Below are positions 41,476 through 52,568 of a stretch of DNA of 64,000 bases, piece after piece. Position 1 is the first letter of the stretch. Each line of letters opens with the position of its first letter. Below the pieces are notes generated by a model. That model searched no databases. It was not told the origin of the DNA and saw nothing but the letters and a program-made list of their open reading frames with translations. Made by a program: the position numbers and the translations under genes. This DNA is from Manduca sexta (taxonomy: Eukaryota; Arthropoda; Insecta; Lepidoptera; Sphingidae): positions 5,128,727 to 5,192,726 of the forward strand of contig NC_051123.1 in NCBI RefSeq assembly GCF_014839805.1, read 5' to 3'.

Positions 41476-43577
41476 CATTTTGTCCCCCACGCGTTACACT
41501 AAGTCCTCGCCGCTGGGTGCGGTAGACATAGCCAAGTGCTCGTCCGCTCCCGCCCGTGGAAAGGAAATACCATCCCGATTATTCACGGACTTTCTCGACT
41601 GTGCCTCGGACTGGACAGCTTAATGCACCGAGGGACGATGGCGCGGTGTCATCTTGCGTGCCAAACGTTTGGTAGGGCTGAACCGCAAAGAATGACTTTT
41701 TTTTTCTAATATCTGTGAGTTGAATGGTGTTCGTGCATGTTTGTTTTGATAGATAGAGGGTTAAAAACAGGCGTCGGTTTGTGCAGTCATTGTCAGTTAA
41801 TGTATGGTGTGTATAAAACTCGTTTGCTTGCTCTTTAGTATGACGTCCCGAAAATGTCAATAAATGACGAATAATAATCAAAACCTTCCTTACATTGCAC
41901 ACCCGGTAAATTATTAATTATTATCATGGGATTCCATTTTCTATTAACGAATTGGATGAAGATAATATAGTGTATTTGATATGGATTATTACATTATTTT
42001 TTTCGAAACAGCAGTTCAGAAAAATAATTTCGTTTGAAAACTTTTTCATCATGTTATTTCGGCAGACCGTAATAAAAATTTGCCTACAAAATTTAAGGAT
42101 TATACACTATTCCCCTTAGATTTTGTTTAATAGAAAGTTATTCCTATAACTGCATTAGCATGATAATGTTGATGTATCTGTTTTTATATTTAAATTGAGT
42201 TTCAAGACGCCATCAAGTCTAAATAAACATTAAATAGCATTATCAATCTAAAAGCAATATAGATTAGTTATAACCCTAACTGCTTAGTATTATTACAATA
42301 AACGGAACACGTACGACGAAAACAGTTGACACGCGCTATCAGATGATGTTCCTCTATCAGTGATTTACTCTTTAACGGCCACCGTGCATAGCAATACAAG
42401 TGACCACTCCTTACTGCGTTAGATGCTTGTCAGAAATGTGCTGTTAATTCCTGGAATTTTAATATAGAATGAATGGGAGACGGACACAGAGTTTCATTTT
42501 GTTCGATTATAATTAACGTGGATGCTATAAGGTTTTTGTTTGATTGGTAGTAATTGATATATGTATCGGTTATCTATAATCCTTATATGTTATAGAACAA
42601 AACCACCCGCCGCCATAGTCTGCCTGAATGCGTTAAACTCAAACACTACCGTTCCGATTGTCATACGGTTTTCACCAATGGACGGAGTAATTGCCAACCT
42701 GCCGCCTCGACAGTCGTCGTGCGACTGAAGCGTACTTGCGCCGCCGCGCTGTCCGCGGGCAACTTGCAATCACTTCTATATACAGCGTGATGTTTTATTT
42801 CCATCGACTTGTATAGTCCGACCAAATTAAGGAGGAATTTTAGTCAAGTGTACGATGCCTTGCATATAATAGATTGCCAATGTAGATAAAAATACACGCG
42901 AGGGTGATTACGGCATACTTAATAATTAATTTTATGTAAAGGTTTGTTTTTATGTGGAAAAAATATCTTGAAATTTGAGTTTAGGAAAATTATTAATAAA
43001 ATTATTTAAATTATGTGAAATGTATAAAATAGATTTATGACTGCATAGAGGCTACCAATAAAAAATTGAAAAAAATCCCGAAGAAAAGTTCAAACTCAGA
43101 CTTTTGTATAGCATATCAGAGTTATTCTGATATTTCCACATGCTTTACACAATTCTACTATATTACAAGACATACCCCCAAACAAAAGTTCAAATATTCT
43201 TTATTCCCTGGTGGTAAGGTGGAAGAGTGTAATTATCTGAAAGGGAAGCCGACACAAGATATAGACAAGACACAAGTTACTAATATTAATTATAATTCGA
43301 ATTTAACCCATTATGCTATAAATATTAATTATTTATTTATTTATAAATTTATTTTCATACATAGTTTGCTTACACATATTACAATGGGCAAAACGACAGG
43401 AATCGGGTTAAACAAACCTTTTGTCACTGGTATTCCCCCAAAACAGATTTTAAATATTTCTGTATTACCGTTTTAAAATATGACGTTAATTTCATTGATT
43501 TAATTATAATCCCTTCAACCAACACACATATTTTCTAAACATTTGGACTATTAAAACAAATATTACATACATAACAC
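41476..43577. other. non-coding stretch, includes candidate 3' end of the 43.6-kb gene
   Basis: No supported internal gene. TTTATT on the plus strand near 43331-43340 gives AATAAA for the minus-strand exon above, about 240 bp past its stop. A 136-codon plus-strand ORF at 43066-43476 is AT-rich with no family resemblance and overlaps this presumed 3' region. GC-rich patches at 41500-41660 and 42690-42770 have no supported coding frame. Confidence 0.35.
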
Positions 43578-43701
43578 TCATATCGAGGATGATTGAACAC
43601 TGCTCCTTCTCCTTCCGAACACGATCCACAGTAGGAACAGTATGGCGGCGAGGTAGTGCGCCCACTCTGGCACCGACAGCTCCACGGCCGCGGTGGTACA
43701 T
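43578..43701 (-). CDS. terminal exon of an unrecognised single-pass membrane protein
   Basis: An acceptor, CATCACACAG, at 43702-43703 leads into a GC-rich frame of 40 codons plus TGA at 43578-43580; one base completes the codon from the previous exon (phase 2). The frame reads C-T-T-A-A-V-E-L-S-V-P-E-W, a hydrophobic helix H-Y-L-A-A-I-L-F-L-L-W-I-V-F-G, then a positive R-R-R and a short serine-rich end S-S-V-Q-S-S-S-I. The codon third positions are mostly G or C, and GC content falls right at the stop, both supporting this frame over the two overlapping ones. The positive charges after the helix suggest the C-terminal tail faces the cytosol. The protein family is not recognised, and upstream exons were not found within the window with confidence. 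Confidence 0.6.
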
Positions 43702-44094
43702 CTGTGTGATGGGTATGTGTTGTAGGACCACGCGTGTGTGTGGCCTACGATCACATGTGGTACGACATTCTGTGTATGTGTGTGTGGGTTAAGTGCCATT
43801 TGATAAAACATTTTGGATTTACGAGTTAATTGATAAATATATTTCTAGACGAAATAAGAAAAACACTAATTTATTTAAATTTAACGTAAAATCAAAAATG
43901 AACACAAAAAATAAACGGTTTCATTTTTATTCATATTCAGTAGTTCGCCAATTATTATTGTAAAATTTTTAAACAATTCACAGTCACTCAAATATACTCT
44001 TTTGCAGTCAAACCAACTCAATTCGGTCGTATAACATTGACCTGAACAATAAACATCAGCCTGTATACGTTCACAGTAGTGGTGGTAGAGTATC
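43702..44094. other. non-coding stretch, presumed intron of the 43.6-kb gene
   Basis: Low-complexity GT-rich sequence (43730-43790) then AT-rich DNA. No exon is seen. Confidence 0.35.
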
Positions 44095-44220
44095 TGTTAC
44101 ATCAGACAACAGGTTTCCGTAAACAGTCTCGTTTTGCTCCAATCAGTATCGTAGAGTGAGTCGTAGCGGGCGGTCGTGTCGCCGCTCGTGACGTCATTAC
44201 TCGCAGCGTGTAGTTCCGAT
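44095..44220. promoter_or_regulatory. GC-rich patch with CRE-like palindrome, possible promoter
   Basis: TGACGTCA at 44189-44196, a perfect CRE/ATF palindrome, sits inside a CpG-containing block (CGTAGCGGGCGGTCGTGTCG) about 50 bp from a CCAAT motif (CTCCAATCAG) at about 44137. It is about 0.5 kb upstream of the minus-strand exon at 43.6 kb, so it could be that gene's promoter. There is no transcript evidence. Confidence 0.3.
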
Positions 44221-44837
44221 ATTACAACACAATCGATTTTCGTATTTATTCTTTTATAAATAAAGTTATTATTATTATAATGATTTGTATATGACTAGGA
44301 AAAGTAATGGCAAAATCGATAAATAACATTTGTTTTTCGTTGATCACTCAATTGTATTAAGATTATTCATTCAATGAATGGTCTTTCTAATAATGGCTGG
44401 CTGTCATAAAAATAATCCGAAGATTAATCTATCATATCAAAAAAAGATTTGCTCAGATACCTTTCTACAGCTTTGTTTGATGATACGGTCATCCACAACA
44501 GTAGATGCGTTCGAAATGCATTATCGATTAAAATTTTCGATCTCACTCTATCGATGTTATCAAGTGATGCGAAAAATGAATACTTTCGAACTGGCCAGCG
44601 AGTATCAATACTCGATAAAAACTTAAACTCGAAACGTTGAGGCGTAGTTCCTCTAATCAAAGAGGTCAATCCTATACAGTCGTGTGATAAATTTACATGG
44701 CAGTCAAATTCAAGACCAAGTACGGTCTAATTAAAAATAATATATACCACGTTAAAAGAAAAGCTACATTTAAATTATCATTGGTTTCTGAATCATTTTT
44801 TTATTGTTTTTATAGTTTAGTAAGTTTTTTTTTAACC
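44221..44837. other. non-coding stretch
   Basis: Overlapping ORFs on both strands at 44378-44669 lack family resemblance and are mutual shadows. Confidence 0.3.
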
Positions 44838-44930
44838 TGATAATACGTTTGTTAGGCTGGCAAGGGCCGGCTTATACAAACACACCGGAGTTTTGGGTGA
44901 ACGCTTTAGGCGCTCGCAACCCTTAAGACA
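44838..44930 (+). repeat. interspersed repeat family D copy, short
   Basis: AGGCTGGCAAGGGCCGGC, TACAAACACACCGG and TTTAGGCGCTCGCAACCCTT match the copy at 6833. Confidence 0.65.
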
Positions 44931-45461
44931 ATTTGTAATTTAGATTATGTATGAATCCTGACGGAGTATACGATGGAATCTGTAAAAACCAGATAAAATA
45001 TAATACTGAGCTAATGCTTTCTTTGAAACTACCAAAATTAAACCAATAAATCTTTAGCTTCTGTCACGTAAATCAAATAATCACTCGGCGAGATGAAAAA
45101 ACAGAGTTTATATATAAAAGTTAAAATTCTACAAACACATATTAATATTTATCTAATTTTCTGGCGATATAAAAGATTTCTCTCCTAAGTAATATGACTA
45201 TGAAAAGCAATAAACTTAAGTGTGGCGTCGACTGTACTCCGCGTATATTGAAATTTATTGATCGTAAATTTTAGTTTTAGGATACAGTTATGTACATAAT
45301 CACAGTAATTAAAGTTACGACTTTCATAAAAATTTGCATATTTATGTTTCCGTACCCATAGGCTCTAGTCTGAAATGGAAAACCATTTTGGATTATACTT
45401 TTGGTACTTAAGAATTGAACACTATGTAATACTATCATGTATTTTTTATTGGTTTGAAATT
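44931..45461. other. non-coding stretch
   Basis: AT-rich with no supported gene. Confidence 0.3.
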
Positions 45462-45760
45462 TGAATGACGAGACGAGCTTGCCGTTCACCTGATGATAAG
45501 CGGTACGACCGCCCATAAACATAGAAAATCCATCCAACAACTTGAATTACAAAGTATTGTGTGGTTTTCCTCTGCGTTCGCCATACTGAGACATGAGATG
45601 TTAAGTCTTTTTATGTCCAGTAACTACATTGGCTACAAAGTCCTTCAACCGGAACCCAACAGTAACTACACACTGCTGCTTGGCGTCAGAAATAGACATT
45701 ACCGTGGTACCTACCCAGGCGCACTATCACATTTGAGAGACCTACCACCCATATAATATA
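45462..45760 (+). repeat. interspersed repeat family B, longest copy
   Basis: GACGAGACGAGCTTGCCGTT, CACCTGATGATAAGCGGTAC, CATACTGAGACATGAGATG, ACACTGCTGCTTGGCG and GACATTACCGTGGTACC. It ends near GAGAGACCTACCACC. Short ORFs on it are not genes. Confidence 0.72.
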
Positions 45761-46129
45761 AAAGTGTAACGCCGTCACACGACCGAGCCTTCCAAATGTC
45801 AACTTTCTACAAATTTACACACTACTCTATTTGAACTTTTCAAATTAACGTGTCATTCTATGGACGGTCTCTACCGTCACGATTGATTTAGGTTGCGTGT
45901 GTACATGGCTTTAATATATTGGATAATAATAAAAGTAATATATTAATAGTAAAACTGAGGAATGCGTAATATTCAACCCAATGATTGTAAATAATACACC
46001 TATTATGAATTATAATAAAGCTTACTTTGGTAAATTCATAAAAAAGTACTCATGCGGTACAAATGAATTAACATTGAATTACGATTTTTATGGATAAATT
46101 ATTATAAAGATCAAAACGAAACATTTACT
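45761..46129. other. non-coding stretch
   Basis: AT-rich with no supported feature. Confidence 0.3.
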
Positions 46130-46285
46130 TTTAGACACCACTTTTTGCGAAGAAATAACAAATATTAAAAATGTACAGGCCAAGAGAAAAACTAAACTAT
46201 TTTTCATACGACCTAAAATCACTTTTTGCGAATAACAGATAAGTATGCAAATGTGCAGGCCAAGCAAAAAACTCTATTTATTTAT
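46130..46285. repeat. two-copy tandem duplication, unit about 75 bp
   Basis: CACTTTTTGCGAAGAAATAAC ... AATGTACAGGCCAAG recurs about 76 bp on as CACTTTTTGCGAATAACAGA ... AATGTGCAGGCCAAG, each followed by AAAAACT. Confidence 0.7.
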
Positions 46286-46550
46286 ATGACCACAAAAATA
46301 CCGGAAAATACTACACTCGACTAGTATGTTCTAAGATTTATTCAAATGCACAAACAATATGCCACCCGACCCCCCATGTCTATTTACTTTGATTAGCACA
46401 ATATTGATTTGATTAGCGTACAATTTCCGTGAACAAATAGTTTTCACGTCGGTGTCGTCTTAACAATACGACAGCTTCATGCGTTTCTGAATCGTAAAAA
46501 TGTATTGAACAATTCAATTTTCAAATTCATGTTTCATATTTTATTTAATC
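46286..46550. other. non-coding stretch
   Basis: AT-rich with no supported feature. Confidence 0.3.
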
Positions 46551-46698
46551 TATACTAATATATAAAGCTGACGAGTTGGTTTGTTTGTTTGAATGCAATA
46601 CATTACTCCAGAAACTAAAGAGTCCTTTTTTGGGTTCGGAAAAATATTTATCCCGGAAAAACTTATTCACATGGACGAATTCGTAGGCAAAAGCTAGT
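46551..46698 (-). repeat. interspersed repeat family F copy
   Basis: CTATACTAATATATAAAGCT, GTTTGTTTGTTTGAATGC, ATTTATCCCGGAAAAACTTA and GGCAAAAGCTAGT, in reverse orientation to 31532. Confidence 0.68.
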
Positions 46699-46847
46699 CA
46701 GAGATAAAGATTAGTTTCAATAATAACAATAATTATAATTTATATAAACGATTTCAATCGCATTTTTCGATTGATCGCAGTAATGAACCAATCAAAATAA
46801 AGATTTTTTGATATTGTTACAAAGAAGTTATTTTGAGTGGCTTATTC

Positions 46848-46908
46848 TCGGGATTCGATCGATTAGGATTGTTTATCGAAATCAGGCGTTAGACCGCTGC
46901 GCTACTTT
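46848..46908 (-). repeat. tRNA-like sequence, degenerate (SINE head or tRNA pseudogene)
   Basis: Minus strand: AGTAGCGCAGCGGTCTAACG resembles a tRNA D-arm/A box, and GATCGAATCCCGAG a T-arm/B box. The distance fits a tRNA but the acceptor stem does not pair well, so it is not called a functional tRNA. Confidence 0.4.
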
Positions 46909-47741
46909 AAAATATTTATTCTCCTTACCGTACCTACGTCTATCTTATGAAAATAACATGTATTGGAACACCCCAAAATAAAAATTGAATATTTTTTTTA
47001 TTGGAATAAAAATTTTGATAGCAATCAATTGTTTTGAAATAAGTAATTGATATTTATATTTTCACTTAACTTAAAACCTTCATACTGCAACTAGAGCATT
47101 TTGCAGAAGAGATTTTATTCTTGGGGATCGTCGCTATGTTGCTTTTTAAACCTATAATTTCTATTAACATACTGTTAGATCACTAATAAATCGAACAAGC
47201 AGTAATATTTACCCAAAATGTCGTCTAACAGAGGCGCAGCACATTACGAAGGCAAACACGACAATTTAAACAATTTCGTCGGCTCGGAACAAGGTCGCCT
47301 CATAACGCTAGAACGCTCATTTCCTCAATTATGTAGACTTTCTGTTATATTATAGATAAATATTATTTTCATATCTCCGTTGGAATTGTTTGAAAATTTA
47401 TGTTAATTATTTGTGTGTCGATTTTATTTTGGAATACAGTAGTAATATAACGATAGCTAGATTTTTTAAGTTTTCTTACAATACTAACCAAAGAAACTAT
47501 TGTAATGATCTTATCTTATTAATTTTACTAATATTCTTAAAAAAATGTAGTAATGAAATTGTTTGGATATCTGTTAGGAGCATGCGCAGTAATCGTTGAA
47601 CGGATTTATATGCAATTTGGCACACCAATAGACTATGACTAGTTTGCTCCTGTGGGAATAAATATAATTTTGAATCGGATTTTAAGTAGATAACGTTAGC
47701 CTCGTACCGTTACCGGTATGCATTGCCAGTCATGTAGGGAC
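46909..47741. other. non-coding stretch
   Basis: AT-rich with no supported gene; a 69-codon ORF at 47390-47599 is composition-driven. Confidence 0.3.
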
Positions 47742-47783
47742 TTTTGTAGTAGGCCTGTTGTGCCCAGCAGTGGGACAGTAGTG
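47742..47783 (+). mobile_element. SINE family 1 fragment, 3' end only
   Basis: GTAGTAGGCCTGTTGTGCCC followed by AGCAGTGGGACAGTA matches the 3' block of family 1. Confidence 0.55.
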
Positions 47784-48462
47784 GGAAGGTCTTACAAGCG
47801 AGTCTTTCAACACCATACATTTACACAAATTTGAAACATTTTGTTTTACTTAGATGCATTCACTTTAAAAATATTACTTTGTTGTTCTTAATGACTACGC
47901 ATGTCTTGTGGATTTAGTAGGTAAGTAATTATTCAGGAAATACTACTTACTCGAAACAAAAAAGTAAAAAAAAATGCTTATATCATTTTATATGGCACGT
48001 GTATAAAATAATTTATCGAAAGTCATCAACGCTAGTGATGCGACGGAAAACCGGTAAAAACCCGACAAACTGGCCGAAAATGTGTTTAGAATTAAATAAA
48101 TATGTAGAAAGCGGATAAAATATGATGCAGACTTAACATTCGGTAAATCGATGGAAAGTTGGCGTCAAAGTGCGTGATTCGTGATCCTTATGGGGACGTA
48201 TAAGTGAATAACATATTTGTGTAATTCATGGGCGTAGCAATGAATACAATTCAACGACCAATTTGTAAAGAATTTTAAAATTTAATATAACCACAAACAA
48301 GGTTAACGTACGCGGGCAGTCGTGAACAAAATCTGACACAATTTATAGAGGAATTCGACACCGGAAGATAAAAAAGTTCCGTAATTTTAAACACAAAATT
48401 TTCGTAAATTATAACATTTTTATAACAAATGTTCGGGAACATTTTTTGTTAGTACATAATAT
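47784..48462. other. non-coding stretch
   Basis: AT-rich with no supported feature. Confidence 0.3.
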
Positions 48463-48555
48463 TAATATCGGCGCTATATTGTATACTGTCCCACTGCTGG
48501 GCACGGGCCTCCTCTACTACTGAGAGGGGCTAGGCGTTAGTCCACCACGCTGGTC
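48463..48555 (-). mobile_element. SINE family 1 copy, strongly 5'-truncated
   Basis: ATCGGCGCTATATTGTATAC, CTGTCCCACTGCTGGGCACG, TCCTCTACTACTGAGAGGGG and CCACCACGCTGGTCTTGTGC; only the last 90 bp of the SINE are present. Confidence 0.75.
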
Positions 48556-49207
48556 TTGTGCATAATGTAACTACATACATCCTTCGTTTTATTTTATCAT
48601 AAACATACTTTTTATGTATCGCATTTATTTACATGATAAAATTTTCAAATTTTCTTCGGTTGTCTACAATGAGGCTTATTCCAAGTTTCTAATAAGCTAA
48701 ATATGTCGTCTAATCTGTGTCTCGATGCGCGTGCACATAAATGACAATACCAAAAATAATATCACCATTCTGTTATTTCTGTTAAAGGTAGGGCTGCCAC
48801 AACTTCTGCGCACCAAACAAGACATTTTCAACTATCGATAAGTAAAGTATGACTCATGCAAGACCACGATTTTTTAAATACACGTAACATTCCCTGTCTC
48901 CCCACTTATTCGCCACGCATTATCCATCAACTTTAATTCCGGGACATTCTTGTACAATAACAAAGACGACCTGGACAGACGTTTTGGATAGAACATGTCC
49001 CGCTATACACAAAGAGGAGGCAACCCTATACAACGGAAGAGTAATGATAGTCTACATTCGCATGAGACATGAAAAAATGTGACACGTCTAAACATTGATA
49101 AAGATCTAAGGCGAATTTTTGTCACTAAACGTGTAGAGAAGGCGTGTCGCTCTTGATATGTACCGAAACGTCCGTTAAATAGTAGTATGCTAGAATTGTT
49201 GTGTTTA
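48556..49207. other. non-coding stretch
   Basis: No supported gene. Confidence 0.3.
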
Positions 49208-49441
49208 AAATGCTGGTGGTAGGATATATTTTATAGCGACCACCGTACAAGGTGTTATAACCCGCCGCAGTGGCCTACGTAAATGTGTCGTGTTCTAAGA
49301 TCAGCTAGCGTATACCCGGTTCCAACAGGCCGACATAATTGTGTCGACTGTCGAGAAGTAATCATCTCTCGTCAGTCGACATTCTATCGGACCCCACTCC
49401 ACTTACCATCAGATGCAGTTGGATTACTTTGCCATGCACGT
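49208..49441 (+). repeat. interspersed repeat family A copy
   Basis: GGTAGGATATATTTTATAGC (the first palindrome has lost its right side), CCAACAGGCCGACATAATTG, CAGTCGACATTCTATCGGAC and CTTACCATCAGATGCAG. Confidence 0.73.
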
Positions 49442-50424
49442 TTAGAAATGCCTAATGAAGCCATTAGTATTAAAGTTCTGGGTGGTTTTGCTTTTGTTTA
49501 TGACATGTTACTACTCTCTTTATTCGGTTGTATGAAGAATTATAATAATTCAAAAGCAAACATTTAAAGACAAGTTTTTTATATGGCATTAATAAATTTC
49601 AAATTTATACTACACGACTCCCTGAATGAGGTACTACTTTCAAACTGGTATAAAAGAAAATTCTAGCCAGACCAGCAAACATTACACGTCCCGCACTCAA
49701 TGGACCCGATAATTCTGGTTAGAGAAAAGGCCAGCGCACTGATACACGCCCATTGAGAGTAAGTAATAATAGTTAAAGGTTAGTTGTTACTTTATAGAGA
49801 ATGTCATTATTTATTAAAAATTCTGTATAAGAATTTTTATGCATATATCAGCATGTGAATAGTATTATGTTGTCGTTTAATGTTGTGCCAATTTTTTTTT
49901 TATTATTAATATTATTAAAATTTGATGAGTTATATTTAGTATCATCAGCTCTATTGTTTGGCTAAATGGCTCCTCAACCTCTCGTCTGGAAGGACAACTT
50001 ATTAACACATTATACCCATGGACTTGGTAGATCACCCAAGATCTGCGCATTCGCTAAATGTATTACATATATATGAATAGGTTTTGCATGTGGCTCGACT
50101 GGCGTGATAAAATTTTCTTAGACTGTTCTCCTATATCGATGTTCGACAAAGACATTCAATCAACTTGTAATTCGTTGCTCAGAGATCAAGAAATCACTCG
50201 TTAATTAAAGCTTATCGAGTCACGAGTTTGTGGTTGTAAGAGAATTGTTAATATTTCAGAAATAGACAGCTGTAGGCTGATTGATTGTAGTGCCTTATTA
50301 ATAATACTTTAACGACGACTATCGTGCAGGTATGTTGTTCATAGAAACGCTGAAAAAGGTAAAGTAAATATAATTAGAATATTTTACGTTGAATCTTACG
50401 ATTAAGTTGGAGAACTAATAATCA
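49442..50424. other. non-coding stretch
   Basis: AT-rich with no supported gene. Confidence 0.3.
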
Positions 50425-50600
50425 ATGCTAATATTATAATGTAGAATGTTTGTTCGTTTGATCACGCTAATCTCCGGAACTTCTGAACCGATTTTGATTT
50501 TCTTCATTAATAACAAGCTACATTACTTCAGAGTGCTATAAGCTACTTTTTATCCCGGAAAAACTTCTTCACGAGGCCGGAAACGCAAGCAAAATCTAGT
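50425..50600 (-). repeat. interspersed repeat family F copy
   Basis: GCTAATATTATAATGTAGAA, GTTTGTTCGTTTGATCACGC, CTAATCTCCGGAACTTCTGA, TTTTTATCCCGGAAAAACTT and GCAAGCAAAATCTAG. Confidence 0.65.
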
Positions 50601-52084
50601 TTATACAAAGACATAAATTAACAACAACCATTAGTTCAATCAAGTTCATCATAAAAACATGATTTAACGACTCCACACCGTCAAAAACTTACTTAATTAC
50701 CGTCGAGGAAGCACATTAATAACCTGGAAACACCACACCGGTCTCAAAATGTGCATTCACTAAATTCTCACACACTAAAAAGCATTCGTAACTGTTTCTC
50801 TTCGTGTAGATTCTAATCGACGTAGTGGTCCGTGTGTTTTACTTCATAATTGCAAACTTTTTCTCCGCCGAGATCGCTAATCAGTCTACCAAAAAGGACG
50901 CGGACACGAGTGTTATTATCTTGTTCAAATGCGCTTTTCACTTTATTTTTGGGACTTATTTTGTTTACTTCTTGCGTACTTTAATCTTTATTCACATTAT
51001 GACAAAACGTAAATTAAGATTGAACAGTTCTTGAAATTATTTCGCAATTAAAACCGATTTCGTAATTCATTGTATGAAATTATTTATTAGTAAAAAACGT
51101 CTTTTGTAGTGCATTCTGTAACCTGTAGTTTTAAGAAAAGTTATATCAATTCCTCAAGTACCAACGTCATTCCATTCGTCAGTCAACTGTCATTTATTTT
51201 TCGTACACCCTGTATAATCGTGACTTGTACCCGACACGCGACGTCCCGCTGAGCCATAAACTCCGATATGCATCAGTGTCAAGAGAACGCCCTGTGAATG
51301 ATCGCCCGACTCTATCGCGATTAAAGTGACACTAGACGTTGGAAAGTACGGTAGTGCGTTTGCTCGTTTTTAGATATGTCTGAGTATAAATAAAGTAAAT
51401 AATGATAGTATTTGAAAACCAAATATCTAAAAACACCCTTATAATTTTTAAGCATACAAATATTTATCGATGTCAGTTTTCAGTATGATTTCAAAGTTTA
51501 TTTAGACGCCTTGGGGCAAAAGGCTACCTGACTATTTAATTCATTGGCAAATAGAACCCTGTTGTTGAAAGTGATGATTTGTATTTAGTCTCGATTGGAC
51601 GAATACGATCCTATTGCAAGAGAGAAAATTCTAGCAAGCATATTTTAAATTATTCACTGGGGAAGGTTACCCAAATATCTCGCGGTTTACAGCCTTACTC
51701 TGTAGCATCCCTAATAGAGTTATAAAAACCTAAATAGAAAGTGAAAATACAGAGCTTCCTTAATTATAGTTTCGCGAGCAAAACGCGTTATGCGTGATTG
51801 AGAAAATTGTTGCGTTTAGAAAGAAACAGTTTCTGTTCTCACAGTTATTTCACACACTAATATAATTTGTATGAAACGTTTAAGAAATGTTTTCCAGAAT
51901 ACGTCGGGTGTGAATAAACTTAATCGTGTATGTTTTAAAGCAAAAGCATTTCTCATTCAACATTTTCAAGGCAAGTAAGTAAGTACCGTTTCATACGCCT
52001 TGACTGGAACTTCGTGTTTTATCATATAAGACAATAAAACGCATAATCATACAGTTTTCTATGTTAGATTAAAAAATATATATT
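50601..52084. other. non-coding stretch
   Basis: No supported gene. ACACCCTGTATA at about 51205 looks like a single transposon end without a partner. A moderately GC-rich patch at 51220-51350 has no supported frame. Confidence 0.35.
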
Positions 52085-52146
52085 ATTCCTTCATCAACGT
52101 TGTTACCTCATCCTCTCCCAGTGATCGTCATGAGCAGAAGGTCGTT

Positions 52147-52188
52147 ATGCTGAGGGCAACCTACCTGTTAGAAGGTTGCCCTCAGCAT
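52147..52188. other. 16-bp perfect hairpin inside family D
   Basis: ATGCTGAGGGCAACCT (52147-52162) is the exact reverse complement of AGGTTGCCCTCAGCAT (52173-52188), with a 10-nt loop. The family D copy at 6833 has only one arm (ATGCTGAGGACAAC). Confidence 0.8.
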
Positions 52189-52255
52189 GGTAGCTTAATT
52201 TTCTAGGGTTGCGAGCGCTTAAAGCGCTCACTCAAAAGTCCGGTGTATTTGCATA

Positions 52256-52463
52256 TAATAATAATAATATCAGCCCTGTATTATATACTTGCCCACTACT
52301 GAGCACGAGCCTCCTCTACTACTGAGAGTGATTAGGCCTTAGTCCACCACGCTGGCCTATTGCGGATTGGTAGACTTCACACTCCTTCGAAATTCCTATC
52401 GAGAACTTCTCAGATTAATTCTCCGTTAAAGCGAACGATAAATTCACAAAGAATACACAAAGT
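52256..52463 (-). mobile_element. SINE family 1 insertion with 9-bp target duplication
   Basis: ATTTGCATA at 52247-52255 and 52464-52472 is a perfect 9-bp target site duplication. The SINE, reversed, starts with an ATAATAATAATATCAGCCCT tail, contains GGCCTTAGTCCACCACGCTG and is cut before the tRNA-like head. It is younger than the family D copy it interrupts. Confidence 0.88.
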
Positions 52464-52523
52464 ATTTGCATAAGTCGGCCCTAATCAGACTAACAAACGT
52501 ATAACGTAGGTTAAAAAATAATA

Positions 52524-52568
52524 ATATCCCTAAATCGTGCACTGTCCCACGGCTGGACTCTACTACGA
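52524..52568 (-). mobile_element. SINE family 1 fragment
   Basis: AATATCCCTAAATCGTGCAC followed by TGTCCCACGGCTGGACTCTA is a diverged piece of the SINE 3' end just beyond the nested copy. Confidence 0.5.

Larger units (their letters stand above)
52085..52515 (-). repeat. interspersed repeat family D copy split by a SINE
   Basis: The part before the insertion has AGGGTTGCGAGCGCTTAAAG, CGCTCACTCAAAAGTCCGGT and GTATTTGCATA; the part after has GCATAAGTCGGCCCTAATCA and ACAAACGTATAACGTAGG, which joins the family D sequence seen intact at 6833 and 44838. The SINE at 52256-52463 is inserted between them. Confidence 0.75.

Noticed and set aside
43066..43476. 136-codon plus-strand ORF
   Set aside because: AT-rich, no splice context or family resemblance, lies in the probable 3' region of the minus-strand gene.
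46848..46908. Functional tRNA gene
   Set aside because: A and B boxes are visible but stems do not pair well; kept only as a tRNA-like relic.
51195..51215. Second copy of the TACAGGGT MITE
   Set aside because: Only one end-like motif is present and it differs from the 2952 element after the first eight bases.
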